A stretch of 32,777 bases of DNA from Curvibacter sp. (GTDB lineage: Bacteria; Pseudomonadota; Gammaproteobacteria; Burkholderiales; Burkholderiaceae_C), in NCBI GenBank assembly GCA_019233055.1, contig JAFAMV010000057.1:1-32777 (forward strand), read 5' to 3'. Numbering within the stretch: the stretch's first letter is position 1; the number at the start of each line of letters is the position of its first letter. The position numbers were made by a program, and so were the translations under genes. Below are positions 9,577 through 17,060 of the stretch, piece by piece. The notes below the pieces were generated by a model, which saw only the letters and a list, made by a program, of their open reading frames with translations, was not told the DNA's origin and searched no databases.

Positions 9577-9590
9577 TTACCGACCGGTAA
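9577..9590. promoter_or_regulatory. TTACCG-AC-CGGTAA inverted repeat in the panC/nadC divergent region
   Basis: Perfect 6-bp arms around a 2-base centre, preceded by a T-run, in the 265-bp gap between panC and nadC. The shape suits a dimeric repressor operator, for example of the TetR family. No regulator gene lies nearby, and no known NAD or pantothenate regulator site was recognised. The remainder of the gap shows no gene. Confidence 0.3.
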
Positions 9591-9647
9591 CCTCTCTTTG
9601 TGCCTGTCATACGCATGTCATGGCCCGGAAAGCGGCTTTCGAGCGGC

Positions 9648-9653
9648 TATGCT
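9648..9653 (+). promoter_or_regulatory. Candidate -10 box of nadC (leaderless arrangement)
   Basis: TATGCT ends 8 bases before the nadC ATG, and no Shine-Dalgarno sequence is present. This is the same layout as at dapF and rlmI in this window. No good -35 was found. Confidence 0.3.
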
Positions 9654-9661
9654 TCGCGCCC

Positions 9662-10525
9662 ATGACACGTTTTTTCGATTTTTCTCCGGCGGCCGTGGCC
9701 GCTCTGGCCCAGGCCGACGTGGCCCGGGCCCTGCAGGAAGATGTCGGCCCGGGCGACCTGACGGCCGCCCTGGTGCCCGCCGGGCGCAGCGTCACGGCAC
9801 GCATCCTGGCACGTGAGAATGCCGTGCTGTGCGGCCGCGACTGGGTCGAGGCGGCGGTGCGCGGTTGCGAGCCCCTGGCCCAGTTGCAGTGGCATGTGGC
9901 CGAAGGCCAGCGCTGCCAGGCCGATCAGGTGGTGCTCGAGATCCGGGGTGCGGCGCGCGGCCTGCTCAGTGCCGAACGCAGCGCACTCAATTTCCTGCAA
10001 CTGCTCAGCGGCGTGGCCACCCGCACCGCCGAGCATGTCGAAGCGGTCAAGGGCACGCGGGCACGCATCGTCGACACCCGCAAGACCCTGCCGAGTCTGC
10101 GCCTGGCCCAGAAATACGCGGTGCGTACCGGCGGCGGGCAGAACCACCGCATCGGCCTGTACGACGCGGTGCTCATCAAGGAAAACCACATCGCTGCGGC
10201 CGGCGGCATCCGCCCGGTGCTCGAAGCCGCCCAGCAGGTGGCCGCCCAGGCCGAGTTCATCGAGATCGAGGTCGAGACCCTGGCCCAGCTGCACGAGGCG
10301 CTCGACGCCGGCGCCCGCATGGTGCTGCTCGACAACATGGCACTGCCCTCGCTGCACGAGGCGGTGCGCATCAACGCCGGGCGCGCGGTGCTCGAGATCT
10401 CGGGCGGCGTCACCCTCGAAGGCCTGCGCGCGCTGGCCGAGACTGGGGTCGACCGCATCTCGATCGGCGGCCTCACCAAGGACGTGCGGGCGGTGGATTT
10501 TTCGATGCGTTTCGAGGGCCTGTGA
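9662..10525 (+). CDS. nadC: Nicotinate-nucleotide pyrophosphorylase (quinolinate phosphoribosyltransferase)
   Basis: NadC converts quinolinate and PRPP to nicotinate mononucleotide, releasing CO2, in de novo NAD synthesis. The 287-residue protein matches the family length. Hallmarks are '[15 protein letters not shown]' near the N-terminus, '[16 protein letters not shown]', '[18 protein letters not shown]', '[20 protein letters not shown]' with the substrate-binding Arg/Lys/His residues, and the C-terminal 'EISGGVTLE' and '[13 protein letters not shown]'. The ATG at 9662 gives 'MTRFFDFSP'; upstream codons are not conserved. Its stop overlaps the nadA start (TGATG), so the two are translationally coupled. 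Confidence 0.96.
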   Translation: MTRFFDFSPAAVAALAQADVARALQEDVGPGDLTAALVPAGRSVTARILARENAVLCGRDWVEAAVRGCEPLAQLQWHVAEGQRCQADQVVLEIRGAARGLLSAERSALNFLQLLSGVATRTAEHVEAVKGTRARIVDTRKTLPSLRLAQKYAVRTGGGQNHRIGLYDAVLIKENHIAAAGGIRPVLEAAQQVAAQAEFIEIEVETLAQLHEALDAGARMVLLDNMALPSLHEAVRINAGRAVLEISGGVTLEGLRALAETGVDRISIGGLTKDVRAVDFSMRFEGL

Positions 10526-11652
10526 TGAGTGGGGTGACGAGTTCCGTGATTGATGTCGACTACGAACAGCCCGGCGAGCACGCCGGCTCGGCCTGCTCCA
10601 CCCGCCACGCCTGGGCCCGTGTGCCGCCAGAGCCCGCGCCGGCCGAGCGCGCCGCGCTCAAGCAGCGCATCCGCGAGCTGCTGAAGGCCCGCAATGCGGT
10701 CATGGTCTCGCACTACTACGTGCACCCCGACCTGCAGGACCTGGCCGAGGAGACCGGCGGCCTGGTGGCCGACTCGCTCGAGATGGCCCGCTTCGGCCGC
10801 GACCACGCAGCCCAGACCCTGGTCGTCTGCGGGGTGCGCTTCATGGGTGAGAGCGCCAAGATCCTCTCGCCCGAGAAGCGGGTGCTGATGCCCGACCTCG
10901 ACGCCACCTGCTCGCTCGACCTGGGCTGCCCCACCGAGGCCTTCAGTGCCTTCTGCGACGCCCACCCCGACCGTGCCGTGGTCGTCTACGCCAACACCAG
11001 CGCGGCGGTCAAGGCGCGCGCAGACTGGATGGTCACCTCGGGCTGTGCCCTCGAGATCGTGCGCGCCCTCAAAGAGCAGGGCCAGAAGGTGCTCTGGGCC
11101 CCCGACCGCCACCTGGGCGCCTACATCCAGCGCGAGACCGGCGCCGACATGGTGTTCTGGAACGGCGCCTGCATCGTGCACGACGAGTTCAAGGCCTTCG
11201 AGCTCGAAGCCCTGATGCGAGAGCACCCCGCCGCCCGCGTGCTGGTGCACCCCGAATCGCCTGCCGAGGTGGTCGCCCTGGCCGACGTGGTGGGCTCGAC
11301 CGCCGCCATGCTCAAGGCCGCCCGCGAGCTCGATGCGCACGAATTCATCGTCGCCACCGACCTGGGCCTGCTGCACCAGATGCGCCTGCACAACCCCGGC
11401 AAGACCTTCATCGAGGCCCCCACCGCCGGCAACAGCGCCACCTGCAAGAGCTGCGCCCAATGCCCCTGGATGGCCATGAACAGCCTGGCCGGCGTGGTCC
11501 GCGTGCTGGAGCAGGGCCTCAACGAGGTGCAGATCGACCCGGCCCTGGGCCGGCGCGCCCGCCTGCCCATCGACCGCATGCTGGCCTTCACCGCCGCGCT
11601 CAAGAACGGCCAGCCCCTGACCGGTCTGGTGCCGCACCTGGGGGCCGTCTGA
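10525..11652 (+). CDS. nadA: Quinolinate synthase
   Basis: NadA condenses iminoaspartate with dihydroxyacetone phosphate to quinolinate, using an oxygen-sensitive [4Fe-4S] cluster. The 375-residue protein carries the cluster ligands at Cys129 ([11 protein letters not shown]), Cys216 (NGACIVH) and Cys313 ([10 protein letters not shown]), which align with Cys113, 200 and 297 of the E. coli enzyme. Other hallmarks are '[14 protein letters not shown]', '[17 protein letters not shown]' and '[14 protein letters not shown]'. The N-terminus is about 25 residues longer than in E. coli. The ATG overlaps the nadC stop by one base, and the nadA stop overlaps the next start in the same way. nadB (L-aspartate oxidase) is not in the window. 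Confidence 0.96.
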   Translation: MSGVTSSVIDVDYEQPGEHAGSACSTRHAWARVPPEPAPAERAALKQRIRELLKARNAVMVSHYYVHPDLQDLAEETGGLVADSLEMARFGRDHAAQTLVVCGVRFMGESAKILSPEKRVLMPDLDATCSLDLGCPTEAFSAFCDAHPDRAVVVYANTSAAVKARADWMVTSGCALEIVRALKEQGQKVLWAPDRHLGAYIQRETGADMVFWNGACIVHDEFKAFELEALMREHPAARVLVHPESPAEVVALADVVGSTAAMLKAARELDAHEFIVATDLGLLHQMRLHNPGKTFIEAPTAGNSATCKSCAQCPWMAMNSLAGVVRVLEQGLNEVQIDPALGRRARLPIDRMLAFTAALKNGQPLTGLVPHLGAV

Positions 11653-13454
11653 TGCGCCCGGTGCGCATCCTGCTCGATTTCGCCGATCCCCGCGATGCCC
11701 AGGCTCCCCGCCTGCGCAGCGCCTTCACCCAGCCCTTGCAACTGCTGGTGGCGCGTCAGGCCGACGAGGTCCGGCCGGTGCTGGAGGCCGCCGAGGCCCA
11801 GGCCCGCGCCGGGCGCTGGTGTGTCGGCTTTCTGCGCTACGAGGCCGCCCCCGCCTTCGATGCCGCCCTGCAGACCCGGGCCGGCGACGGCCCCCTGGCC
11901 TGGTTCGCGGTGTTCGATCGCTGCCAGCCCTGGCCGGCGCCCGACGAGGGCGAAGCCCTGCCGGCCGGCATCGACTGGCAGCCCGGACTGCCGCGCGAGG
12001 CCTTCGAGCACACCGTGCAGCAACTGCAGCAGCAGATCGCGGCCGGCGACTTCTACCAGGTCAACTACAGCAGCCAGCGCCACGGCCGGCTGGCCGACCT
12101 GCATCCCGGGCTGCGCGTGACCGAGGCCGAGGCCGGCCGCGCCCTGTTCGACGCGCTGCAGCGCGCCCAGCCCGGCGGCTATGCCGCCTGCATCGACACC
12201 GGCGACGAGCAATGGCTGTCGGTCTCGCCCGAACTGTTCTTCGACTGGCGCGACGGGGTCTTGCTGACCCGCCCCATGAAGGGCACGGCGCCGCGCAGCC
12301 TCGATGCCGACGAAGACCGCCAGCGCGAACAGGCGCTGCGCCACAGCCCCAAGGAGCAGGCCGAGAACGTCATGATCGTCGACCTGCTGCGCAACGACCT
12401 CTCGCGTCTGGCCGAGCCCTTTGGCGTCAGCGTGCCGCAGCTGTTCCAGACCCAGGCCCTGCCCACGGTCTGGCAGATGACCTCGGACGTGCAGGCCCGC
12501 ACCCGGCCCGGCTGCCGGCTGGCCGACGTGCTGGCCGCGATCTTCCCCTGCGGCTCGGTCACCGGCGCGCCCAAGGTGCAGGCCATGAAGGCCATCACGG
12601 CCAGCGAGCCCGAAGCCCGTGCCGTCTACTGCGGCGCCATCGGCGTGCTGCAGCCCGGCGGCGCCGCCACCTTCAACGTGCCCATCCGCACCCTGGGCCT
12701 GCGGCAGGGCAGGGTGCGCTGCGGCATCGGCAGCGGCCTCACCGCCGCCGCCAGCGCCGAGGGCGAGTGGCGCGAATGGCAGCACAAGCAGCGCTTCCTG
12801 GATCGCGCCAGCCAGCCCTTCTCGCTGCTCGAGACCCTGCGCCTGCAGGACGGCTCGCTGTGCCACGGCCAGGCCCATCTGGCCCGCCTGCAGCGGGCGG
12901 CCCGGCATTTCAACGTGGCCTGGGACGAAGCCCATGTGCACAAGGTGCTGGCCCAGCTGGTGGCCCGCCACCCCCAGGGCCGCTGGCGCGTGCGCCTGCT
13001 GCTCGACGCTCAGGGCCTGGCTGCTGCCGAGGCCTTCGCCCTGGACGACTCGCCGGCCCAGGTGCTGCTGGCGCTCGACCCGCGCCCCTTCGACGAGGCC
13101 GACAGCGAATTCGTGCGCTTCAAGACCACCCGCCGCGCCCACTACGAGGCCCGCGCCTGCCCGACGCCAGGCGTGTTCGACACCCTGCTCTGGAACCCGC
13201 GCGGCGAGCTCACCGAATGCACCCGGGGCAATATCGCGCTGCTGCTCGATGGCCGCTGGGTCACCCCGCCGCTGAGCTGCGGCCTGCTCGACGGTGTGGG
13301 CCGCGAACAGGCCCTGGGCGAGGGCTGGCTGAGCGAGGCCGTGGTGCGCACCGACGAGCTGCCGCGCGTGCAGGCCCTGGCCTTTGTGAACAGCCTGCGC
13401 GGCATCCTGCCGGCCAGGCTGGTGCCATGGTCCGATACCGGCCCGCCCGGTTGA
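11652..13454 (+). CDS. pabB: Fused aminodeoxychorismate synthase component I / aminodeoxychorismate lyase
   Basis: A 600-residue PabB-PabC fusion for p-aminobenzoate synthesis in the folate pathway. Residues 1 to about 385 are the chorismate-binding domain that aminates chorismate, with 'DFYQVNYSSQRHG', 'PMKGTAPRS', 'ENVMIVDLLRNDLSR', 'FPCGSVTGAPKVQAM' and 'YCGAIGVLQPGG'. Residues from about 400 to the end are a class IV PLP-dependent lyase that releases pyruvate and p-aminobenzoate: 'LLETLRLQDGS', the likely PLP lysine in 'RFKTTRRAHYE', and 'ECTRGNIALLLDGRW' with 'CGLLDGVGREQAL'. The start overlaps the nadA stop (TGATG). The glutaminase partner PabA is not encoded nearby. Confidence 0.94.
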   Translation: MRPVRILLDFADPRDAQAPRLRSAFTQPLQLLVARQADEVRPVLEAAEAQARAGRWCVGFLRYEAAPAFDAALQTRAGDGPLAWFAVFDRCQPWPAPDEGEALPAGIDWQPGLPREAFEHTVQQLQQQIAAGDFYQVNYSSQRHGRLADLHPGLRVTEAEAGRALFDALQRAQPGGYAACIDTGDEQWLSVSPELFFDWRDGVLLTRPMKGTAPRSLDADEDRQREQALRHSPKEQAENVMIVDLLRNDLSRLAEPFGVSVPQLFQTQALPTVWQMTSDVQARTRPGCRLADVLAAIFPCGSVTGAPKVQAMKAITASEPEARAVYCGAIGVLQPGGAATFNVPIRTLGLRQGRVRCGIGSGLTAAASAEGEWREWQHKQRFLDRASQPFSLLETLRLQDGSLCHGQAHLARLQRAARHFNVAWDEAHVHKVLAQLVARHPQGRWRVRLLLDAQGLAAAEAFALDDSPAQVLLALDPRPFDEADSEFVRFKTTRRAHYEARACPTPGVFDTLLWNPRGELTECTRGNIALLLDGRWVTPPLSCGLLDGVGREQALGEGWLSEAVVRTDELPRVQALAFVNSLRGILPARLVPWSDTGPPG

Positions 13455-13516
13455 GGGGGCTGACGGTGGCGTCCGGGCCGGTCAACCGGCGGCCCGCATC
13501 CCACGTTGCCCAGACA

Positions 13517-13536
13517 GGCCCCGGGCAGCCGGGGCC
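13517..13536 (+). other. Stem-loop between pabBC and the lipoprotein gene
   Basis: GGCCCCG-GGCAGC-CGGGGCC forms a 7-bp perfect stem just upstream of the lipoprotein ribosome binding site. A second palindrome, GCCGGT-CA-ACCGGC, lies at 13477-13490. Neither is followed by a T-run. They may weaken read-through from the nad-pab operon. Confidence 0.4.
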
Positions 13537-13560
13537 AGGGCCTTGAAAGGAGCCTTTGCC

Positions 13561-13854
13561 ATGAACCTCTTGCTGAAACGGCCCCTGTCGGCCACCGTGG
13601 CCGGGCTGGTCGTGACCCTTGGTGCGGCCGCCATCCTCCCTGCCTGTGCACAGACCCCGGCCCAGACCTTGGACCAGACGCCTGCACAGCCCCCAGTCGT
13701 CGCCCCGCCGTCCCCGGTGCCGCCCGGCACCCCGCCCTTGAAGCCGCCGCACATCCTCATCCCCGTGGCCCCGCCGCCCGATGCACCGGTTGCAGGGCAG
13801 GGCGGCCAGCCGGCCAAGCCTGCCCAGGCAGAGGCACCAAAGACAACGCCCTGA
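13561..13854 (+). CDS. Small proline-rich putative lipoprotein
   Basis: A 97-residue exported protein of unknown function. The signal sequence (about 1-28) ends in a lipobox-like 'ILPAC', with the lipidated cysteine expected at residue 29, so a lipoprotein is likely. The mature part is very rich in proline, alanine and glutamine ('PPVVAPPSPVPPGTPPLKPP'), suggesting an extended linker without globular fold. The start has a strong AAAGGAG at 13546-13552; an upstream in-frame ATG at 13543 lacks this. It may be the last gene of the nadC-nadA-pabBC run or have its own promoter. The stop codon lies inside a 10-bp hairpin shared with the convergent beta-helix gene. Confidence 0.72.
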   Translation: MNLLLKRPLSATVAGLVVTLGAAAILPACAQTPAQTLDQTPAQPPVVAPPSPVPPGTPPLKPPHILIPVAPPPDAPVAGQGGQPAKPAQAEAPKTTP

Positions 13855-13875
13855 GGCCGTCAGAACTCAGGGCGT
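13846..13875. terminator. Hairpin between convergent genes (candidate bidirectional terminator)
   Basis: ACGCCCTGAG and CTCAGGGCGT are perfect 10-bp arms with a 10-base loop. The left arm contains the stop codon of the lipoprotein gene, and the structure ends 20 bp before the end of the convergent IPTL beta-helix gene. T-runs are poor on both sides, so termination may need Rho. Confidence 0.55.
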
Positions 13876-13895
13876 CGCGCCGGTGCCGTGTGGCC

Positions 13896-15116
13896 TCAAG
13901 CCCTGGTGCGGCGCCTCGACCAGACCGTCAGCAGACCCAGGCCCAGAGCCAGGCAGACCAGGGCCCAGGGCGACAGCGTCGGGATCCCCAGGGACGACGG
14001 CGGCACCACCGGTACCACCGGATCGGTGATCACGCCGACGGTCGGGTTGCTGTCCCCGACGCCGTTGTCGGTGATGCTGAAGGTGACACTGGTGCCGCCA
14101 TTGCCGAAGCTGGCCCCGGGCACCTGGAACCAGGTCGAGGTCGTGGCGCCCGGTGTGGCCGGCCCGTACTTGTAGAGCACCGTTCCGGCGGGAAAGGCCT
14201 GTGCGTAGTTGATCGTGATCGTGACCGGCGTGCCGCCACAGTTGCTGTTGGTGGTGAACTGGAAGCCGGCGCCGACGGCGGTCACCCCCGAGGGCAGGCT
14301 GCCGCTGGCGATGGTGGCGGGAATGACGAACTGCTGCGAGTTGAACGCGCAACCGCCAGACCCACCGCTCAACGAGGCGCTGGTGCCGCTGGAATAGCTG
14401 ACAAAGCTGGTGTTCTGCGCGTTGTTCTGGTTGACGGTATTGAAGAACAGCACGCCGCCCTGGCTGTTGTTCGACGATACGCCCAAGGTGGTGTTCAGAA
14501 AGGTGGTGCTGTCACCCAGGTTGAGCAGCGCCGACGTCTGGTTGGCCACCCCCACCGCACAGTTGGAGAAGGTCGAATTCGAGATGTCGATCAGGGCGCT
14601 GGCCGCCCCGGGGTCGATCAGGAGACAGTTCGACGAATAGCCGGTGACATCCACATTCTCGAGCACCAGGTTGGTGGCCGAACTCAGATGGATACCGTTG
14701 TTGCCGACGCCGTAGCCATTGAAGCTCAGGTTGCGCAGGATCACCCCACCCGCCGAAGGCGTTGTCAGGTTGATGACCAGGCTGTCGGCGCCACTGATGC
14801 CCCCCATGGCCCCGACCTGAGCGCCGCCACCATCGATCGTGACGGGTTTGGTGATCGTGAACGTGGAGGCTGTGCCACTCAGGCTGCCGTCGAAGACACC
14901 CGGGTCCAGGATGTCGATCTCACCGCCGGAAACGGTCTTGGTCAATGCGGAGGCCAGGGTGATGCAGGGGGCCGTCCGGCTGCAGGGGTTGGCATCATTG
15001 CCCACGCCCGACACCCAGGTCCTGGTGGCCTGAGCCCAGACCGGACTCCCGAAAAGTAGAGCGCACAGACCCAGCACCAGGGCCAGGCAGCGCCACGTCT
15101 GCAATCGCTTGTTCAT
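13896..15116 (-). CDS. Secreted right-handed beta-helix protein with IPTL-CTERM sorting tail
   Basis: A 406-residue exported protein. The signal peptide (about 1-29, ending 'VWA') is followed by 'QATRTWVSGVGNDANPCSRT', a recognisable N-terminal segment of a beta-helix family common in betaproteobacteria. Repeated short Asn/Gly/Ser-rich strands follow ('ILRNLSFNGYGVGNNGIHL', 'NLVLENVDVTGYSSN'), as expected of a parallel beta-helix. A domain at about 250-370 leads to the C-terminal 'GIPTLSPWA' motif (377-385), a hydrophobic segment and 'SRRRTRA'. This is the IPTL-CTERM signal, thought to be processed by an exosortase and linked to surface or matrix proteins. The exosortase gene is not in the window. 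A paralogue without the tail lies 22 bp upstream. Substrate or ligand is unknown. Confidence 0.85.
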   Translation of the reverse strand: MNKRLQTWRCLALVLGLCALLFGSPVWAQATRTWVSGVGNDANPCSRTAPCITLASALTKTVSGGEIDILDPGVFDGSLSGTASTFTITKPVTIDGGGAQVGAMGGISGADSLVINLTTPSAGGVILRNLSFNGYGVGNNGIHLSSATNLVLENVDVTGYSSNCLLIDPGAASALIDISNSTFSNCAVGVANQTSALLNLGDSTTFLNTTLGVSSNNSQGGVLFFNTVNQNNAQNTSFVSYSSGTSASLSGGSGGCAFNSQQFVIPATIASGSLPSGVTAVGAGFQFTTNSNCGGTPVTITINYAQAFPAGTVLYKYGPATPGATTSTWFQVPGASFGNGGTSVTFSITDNGVGDSNPTVGVITDPVVPVVPPSSLGIPTLSPWALVCLALGLGLLTVWSRRRTRA

Positions 15117-15138
15117 GGTGGAACCTGTGACTGCGACT

Positions 15139-15990
15139 TCAGTTGCTGCTGACGGAGCCGGTGAAGCTGCCGTTGCTGGTGTTGCCCTGGACCTGGTTGT
15201 TGCCGAAGCTGTTCAGGGCTGCACCGCTGACGGCGCCAAGACCGACCGAGTTGCCGAAGACCACCGAATTGGACATCTGGACGGTTGCGCCCGTGCCGGC
15301 GGCATAGACGCCGTAGCCGTTCGGCGCGTTGACATTGCTGCAATTGCCGAGGCTGAGTCCTTGGACAAAGCGCGAGCGATCCACCGACACGGTCGTGGTG
15401 TTGCTGCCGGTGTTGGTGACGATCAATCCGGCGCAGCTGTTGGTCACCGTGGTGTTGAGGATCTCGACCTGCGAACTCGCGGTGGAGCTGTTGATGTTGA
15501 TCCCGCTGGTCGCGAAGCCGTTGATATTGATGTTCTGCAGGGTCAGCCGGGCGCCGGACAGGAAGTTGACGGCCGACAGACCGGGCCCTGCCGCCGGCGC
15601 CAGGCCTGCAAACCGCAGGTTTCGCAGCACCACCGTGTCAGAGGCGCCAGCCGCCACCACGATGCCATTGGTCCCCGACACCAACACGCTGGCGACCTGG
15701 CCGCCGCCGCCGTCGAGGGTGATGGCCTTGGTGATGGTCAGGGCACCAAAGCCGCCGGGGTCGAGGGCATCGATCTCGCCACCGGCCGCGGTGTTTGCGA
15801 TAGCGCCGGCCCAGGTCTTGCAGGGCGCCGTGCGGGAGCAGGGGTTGGCGTCGTCACCCACCCCCGACACCCAGGTCCGGGTCGCCTGGGCGTGGCCGAG
15901 CAGGGGCACGGCCAATAGCAGGGCCAAGGTCCCTTGTCTCAGGCAGCTCAGGATCTGGAGCCCATGGGGCCGTGCAACAGGGAAGGACAT
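15139..15990 (-). CDS. Secreted right-handed beta-helix protein, paralogue without sorting tail
   Basis: A 283-residue exported protein closely related in its N-terminal half to the next gene downstream: both have 'QATRTWVSGVG-DANPCSRTAPC' right after the signal peptide, then 'GGEID-LDPG' and 'TITK-ITLDGGG'. The signal peptide is long (about 1-35, ending 'GHA'). The body is built of Asn/Ser/Thr/Gly-rich strands typical of parallel beta-helices and ends at 'GSVSSN' with no membrane or IPTL segment, so it should be released rather than sorted. It is the first gene of a two-gene unit with the IPTL protein. The ribosome binding site is weak. Function is unknown; surface polysaccharide binding is only a guess from fold. 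Confidence 0.82.
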   Translation of the reverse strand: MSFPVARPHGLQILSCLRQGTLALLLAVPLLGHAQATRTWVSGVGDDANPCSRTAPCKTWAGAIANTAAGGEIDALDPGGFGALTITKAITLDGGGGQVASVLVSGTNGIVVAAGASDTVVLRNLRFAGLAPAAGPGLSAVNFLSGARLTLQNININGFATSGININSSTASSQVEILNTTVTNSCAGLIVTNTGSNTTTVSVDRSRFVQGLSLGNCSNVNAPNGYGVYAAGTGATVQMSNSVVFGNSVGLGAVSGAALNSFGNNQVQGNTSNGSFTGSVSSN

Positions 15991-16103
15991 GTTGATTCCG
16001 TTTCAGGGTTGGGCGGTGCCACGACGTGGCGCATGGGAGAGATGGCTTGCCGATCTGGCCGATACCAATCCAGGTCGACACGGCGCTGTTCAGGCTGGGC
16101 GCC

Positions 16104-16132
16104 ATAATTGTGTGAATATGTGACGCAAGCAA
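16104..16132 (-). promoter_or_regulatory. Candidate promoter of the beta-helix genes
   Basis: On the minus strand TTGCTT (16127-16132) and AATTAT (16104-16109) are separated by 17 bases, which suits a sigma-70 promoter. Predicted transcription starts about 105 bases before the first beta-helix gene. It overlaps the inverted repeats described at 16106-16160. Confidence 0.4.
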
Positions 16133-16160
16133 CACAATTCTTGATACCAAGTTGTGTTGC
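16106..16160. repeat. Three-copy TTGTGT inverted-repeat cluster upstream of the beta-helix genes
   Basis: AATTGTGT (16106-16113) faces ACACAATT (16132-16139); the same central element, as GCAACACAA (16129-16137), faces TTGTGTTGC (16152-16160). The overlap with the candidate promoter suggests an operator array. The rest of the 541-bp gap 15991-16531 holds no supported gene; a GCGCC-ggggct-GGCGC hairpin at 16508-16523 lies just past the end of acxC. Confidence 0.5.
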
Positions 16161-16531
16161 AAGGTCATTTCCGGGCGAGGCAACGCCGCAAGCCACCTTC
16201 GGCTATGGGAATCGACGTCGATCAGTCGCACCCCGATGACCCCCACGCCCCGAGCCTCCAAGCCCATCCCTTGCCCGATCGGCCCCATCACCGGACAAAG
16301 GCCACCGGCGCGGTCTCTCAGCAGCCCTCCTGCACCAGGGCATGCTGGCCCGCCCCGGCTGTCGCCAGCACCCGGGGCGCCGCAGGCCATGACCTCTGCG
16401 ACTTGCGGCCCCGGCCGCGATCGCCATCGACGAGGGCCGTGGATGCGCTGACCGCACAGCCTGCGGGAGGTGACGGGTGGCGCGCCCGTCGCCTCTCTTT
16501 TGCTTGCGCGCCGGGGCTGGCGCCTCACGCC

Positions 16532-17038
16532 TCAGTTGGCGCGTTCAGGCAGCGGCAGGTTCATCCATTCCTGGTAGAAGGTGTCGATGTCCGGCTCGAA
16601 GTCGTGGATCACCGGGTACCACGGCGTCGGGGCCTCCACATCGTGCAGGGTGCCGCAGCTGGGGCAGTAGTACTCGCGGTACACCTGCCACTGGGTGTCG
16701 GGCGCCATCAGTTGGGGGTAGACCTCGGTCATGGCCTCTTCGGTGTCACGCACATAGATGTTGGCATGCAGCTTCCAGTTCTCGCGGTAGTCGCAGAAGA
16801 CATGGCCGCAGTCGCACTGGTTGACCCAGCGCTTGCTCTGGATCGACTGCACGATGTACAGGTGCGGGCCCAAGGGCAGGATGATGCGCTCCTTGAACCT
16901 GACCTTGGCCTGCAGGGCCGCCAGGTACTGCACAAAGCGGCTGTTGTCCTTGGGCATGGACAGCATGCGGAAGGTGGTTTCCCAGTCCAGAGTGCCGTCG
17001 ACCAGATGGGCGACTTGTTCATTGGTGTAAGTGGACAT
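16532..17038 (-). CDS. acxC: Acetone carboxylase gamma subunit
   Basis: Smallest subunit of the (alpha-beta-gamma)2 acetone carboxylase, which makes acetoacetate from acetone, bicarbonate and ATP. The 168-residue length equals that of characterised gamma subunits. It carries cysteine pairs expected to bind zinc: 'QCDCGHVFCDY' (Cys75, 77, 82) with His91 nearby, and 'YYCPSCGTLH' (Cys125, 128). The start at 17038 has AGGAG seven bases upstream; a TTG six bases earlier is in frame but inside that spacing. It lies 22 bp after acxB on the same strand. The presence of this subunit separates acetone carboxylase from hydantoinases and acetophenone carboxylase. Confidence 0.94.
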   Translation of the reverse strand: MSTYTNEQVAHLVDGTLDWETTFRMLSMPKDNSRFVQYLAALQAKVRFKERIILPLGPHLYIVQSIQSKRWVNQCDCGHVFCDYRENWKLHANIYVRDTEEAMTEVYPQLMAPDTQWQVYREYYCPSCGTLHDVEAPTPWYPVIHDFEPDIDTFYQEWMNLPLPERAN

Positions 17039-17060
17039 TTTCAACTCCTGAATGCGGTGA

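Noticed and set aside
11121..13142. Minus-strand open frame of 673 codons opposite nadA-pabBC
   Set aside because: It crosses two recognised genes on the other strand and has the composition of a GC shadow.
16472..16490. Terminator for acxABC (GACGGG/CCCGTC hairpin followed by CTCTCTTTT)
   Set aside because: The T-rich side lies on the plus strand, opposite to the direction of acx transcription, so it would not terminate that operon.
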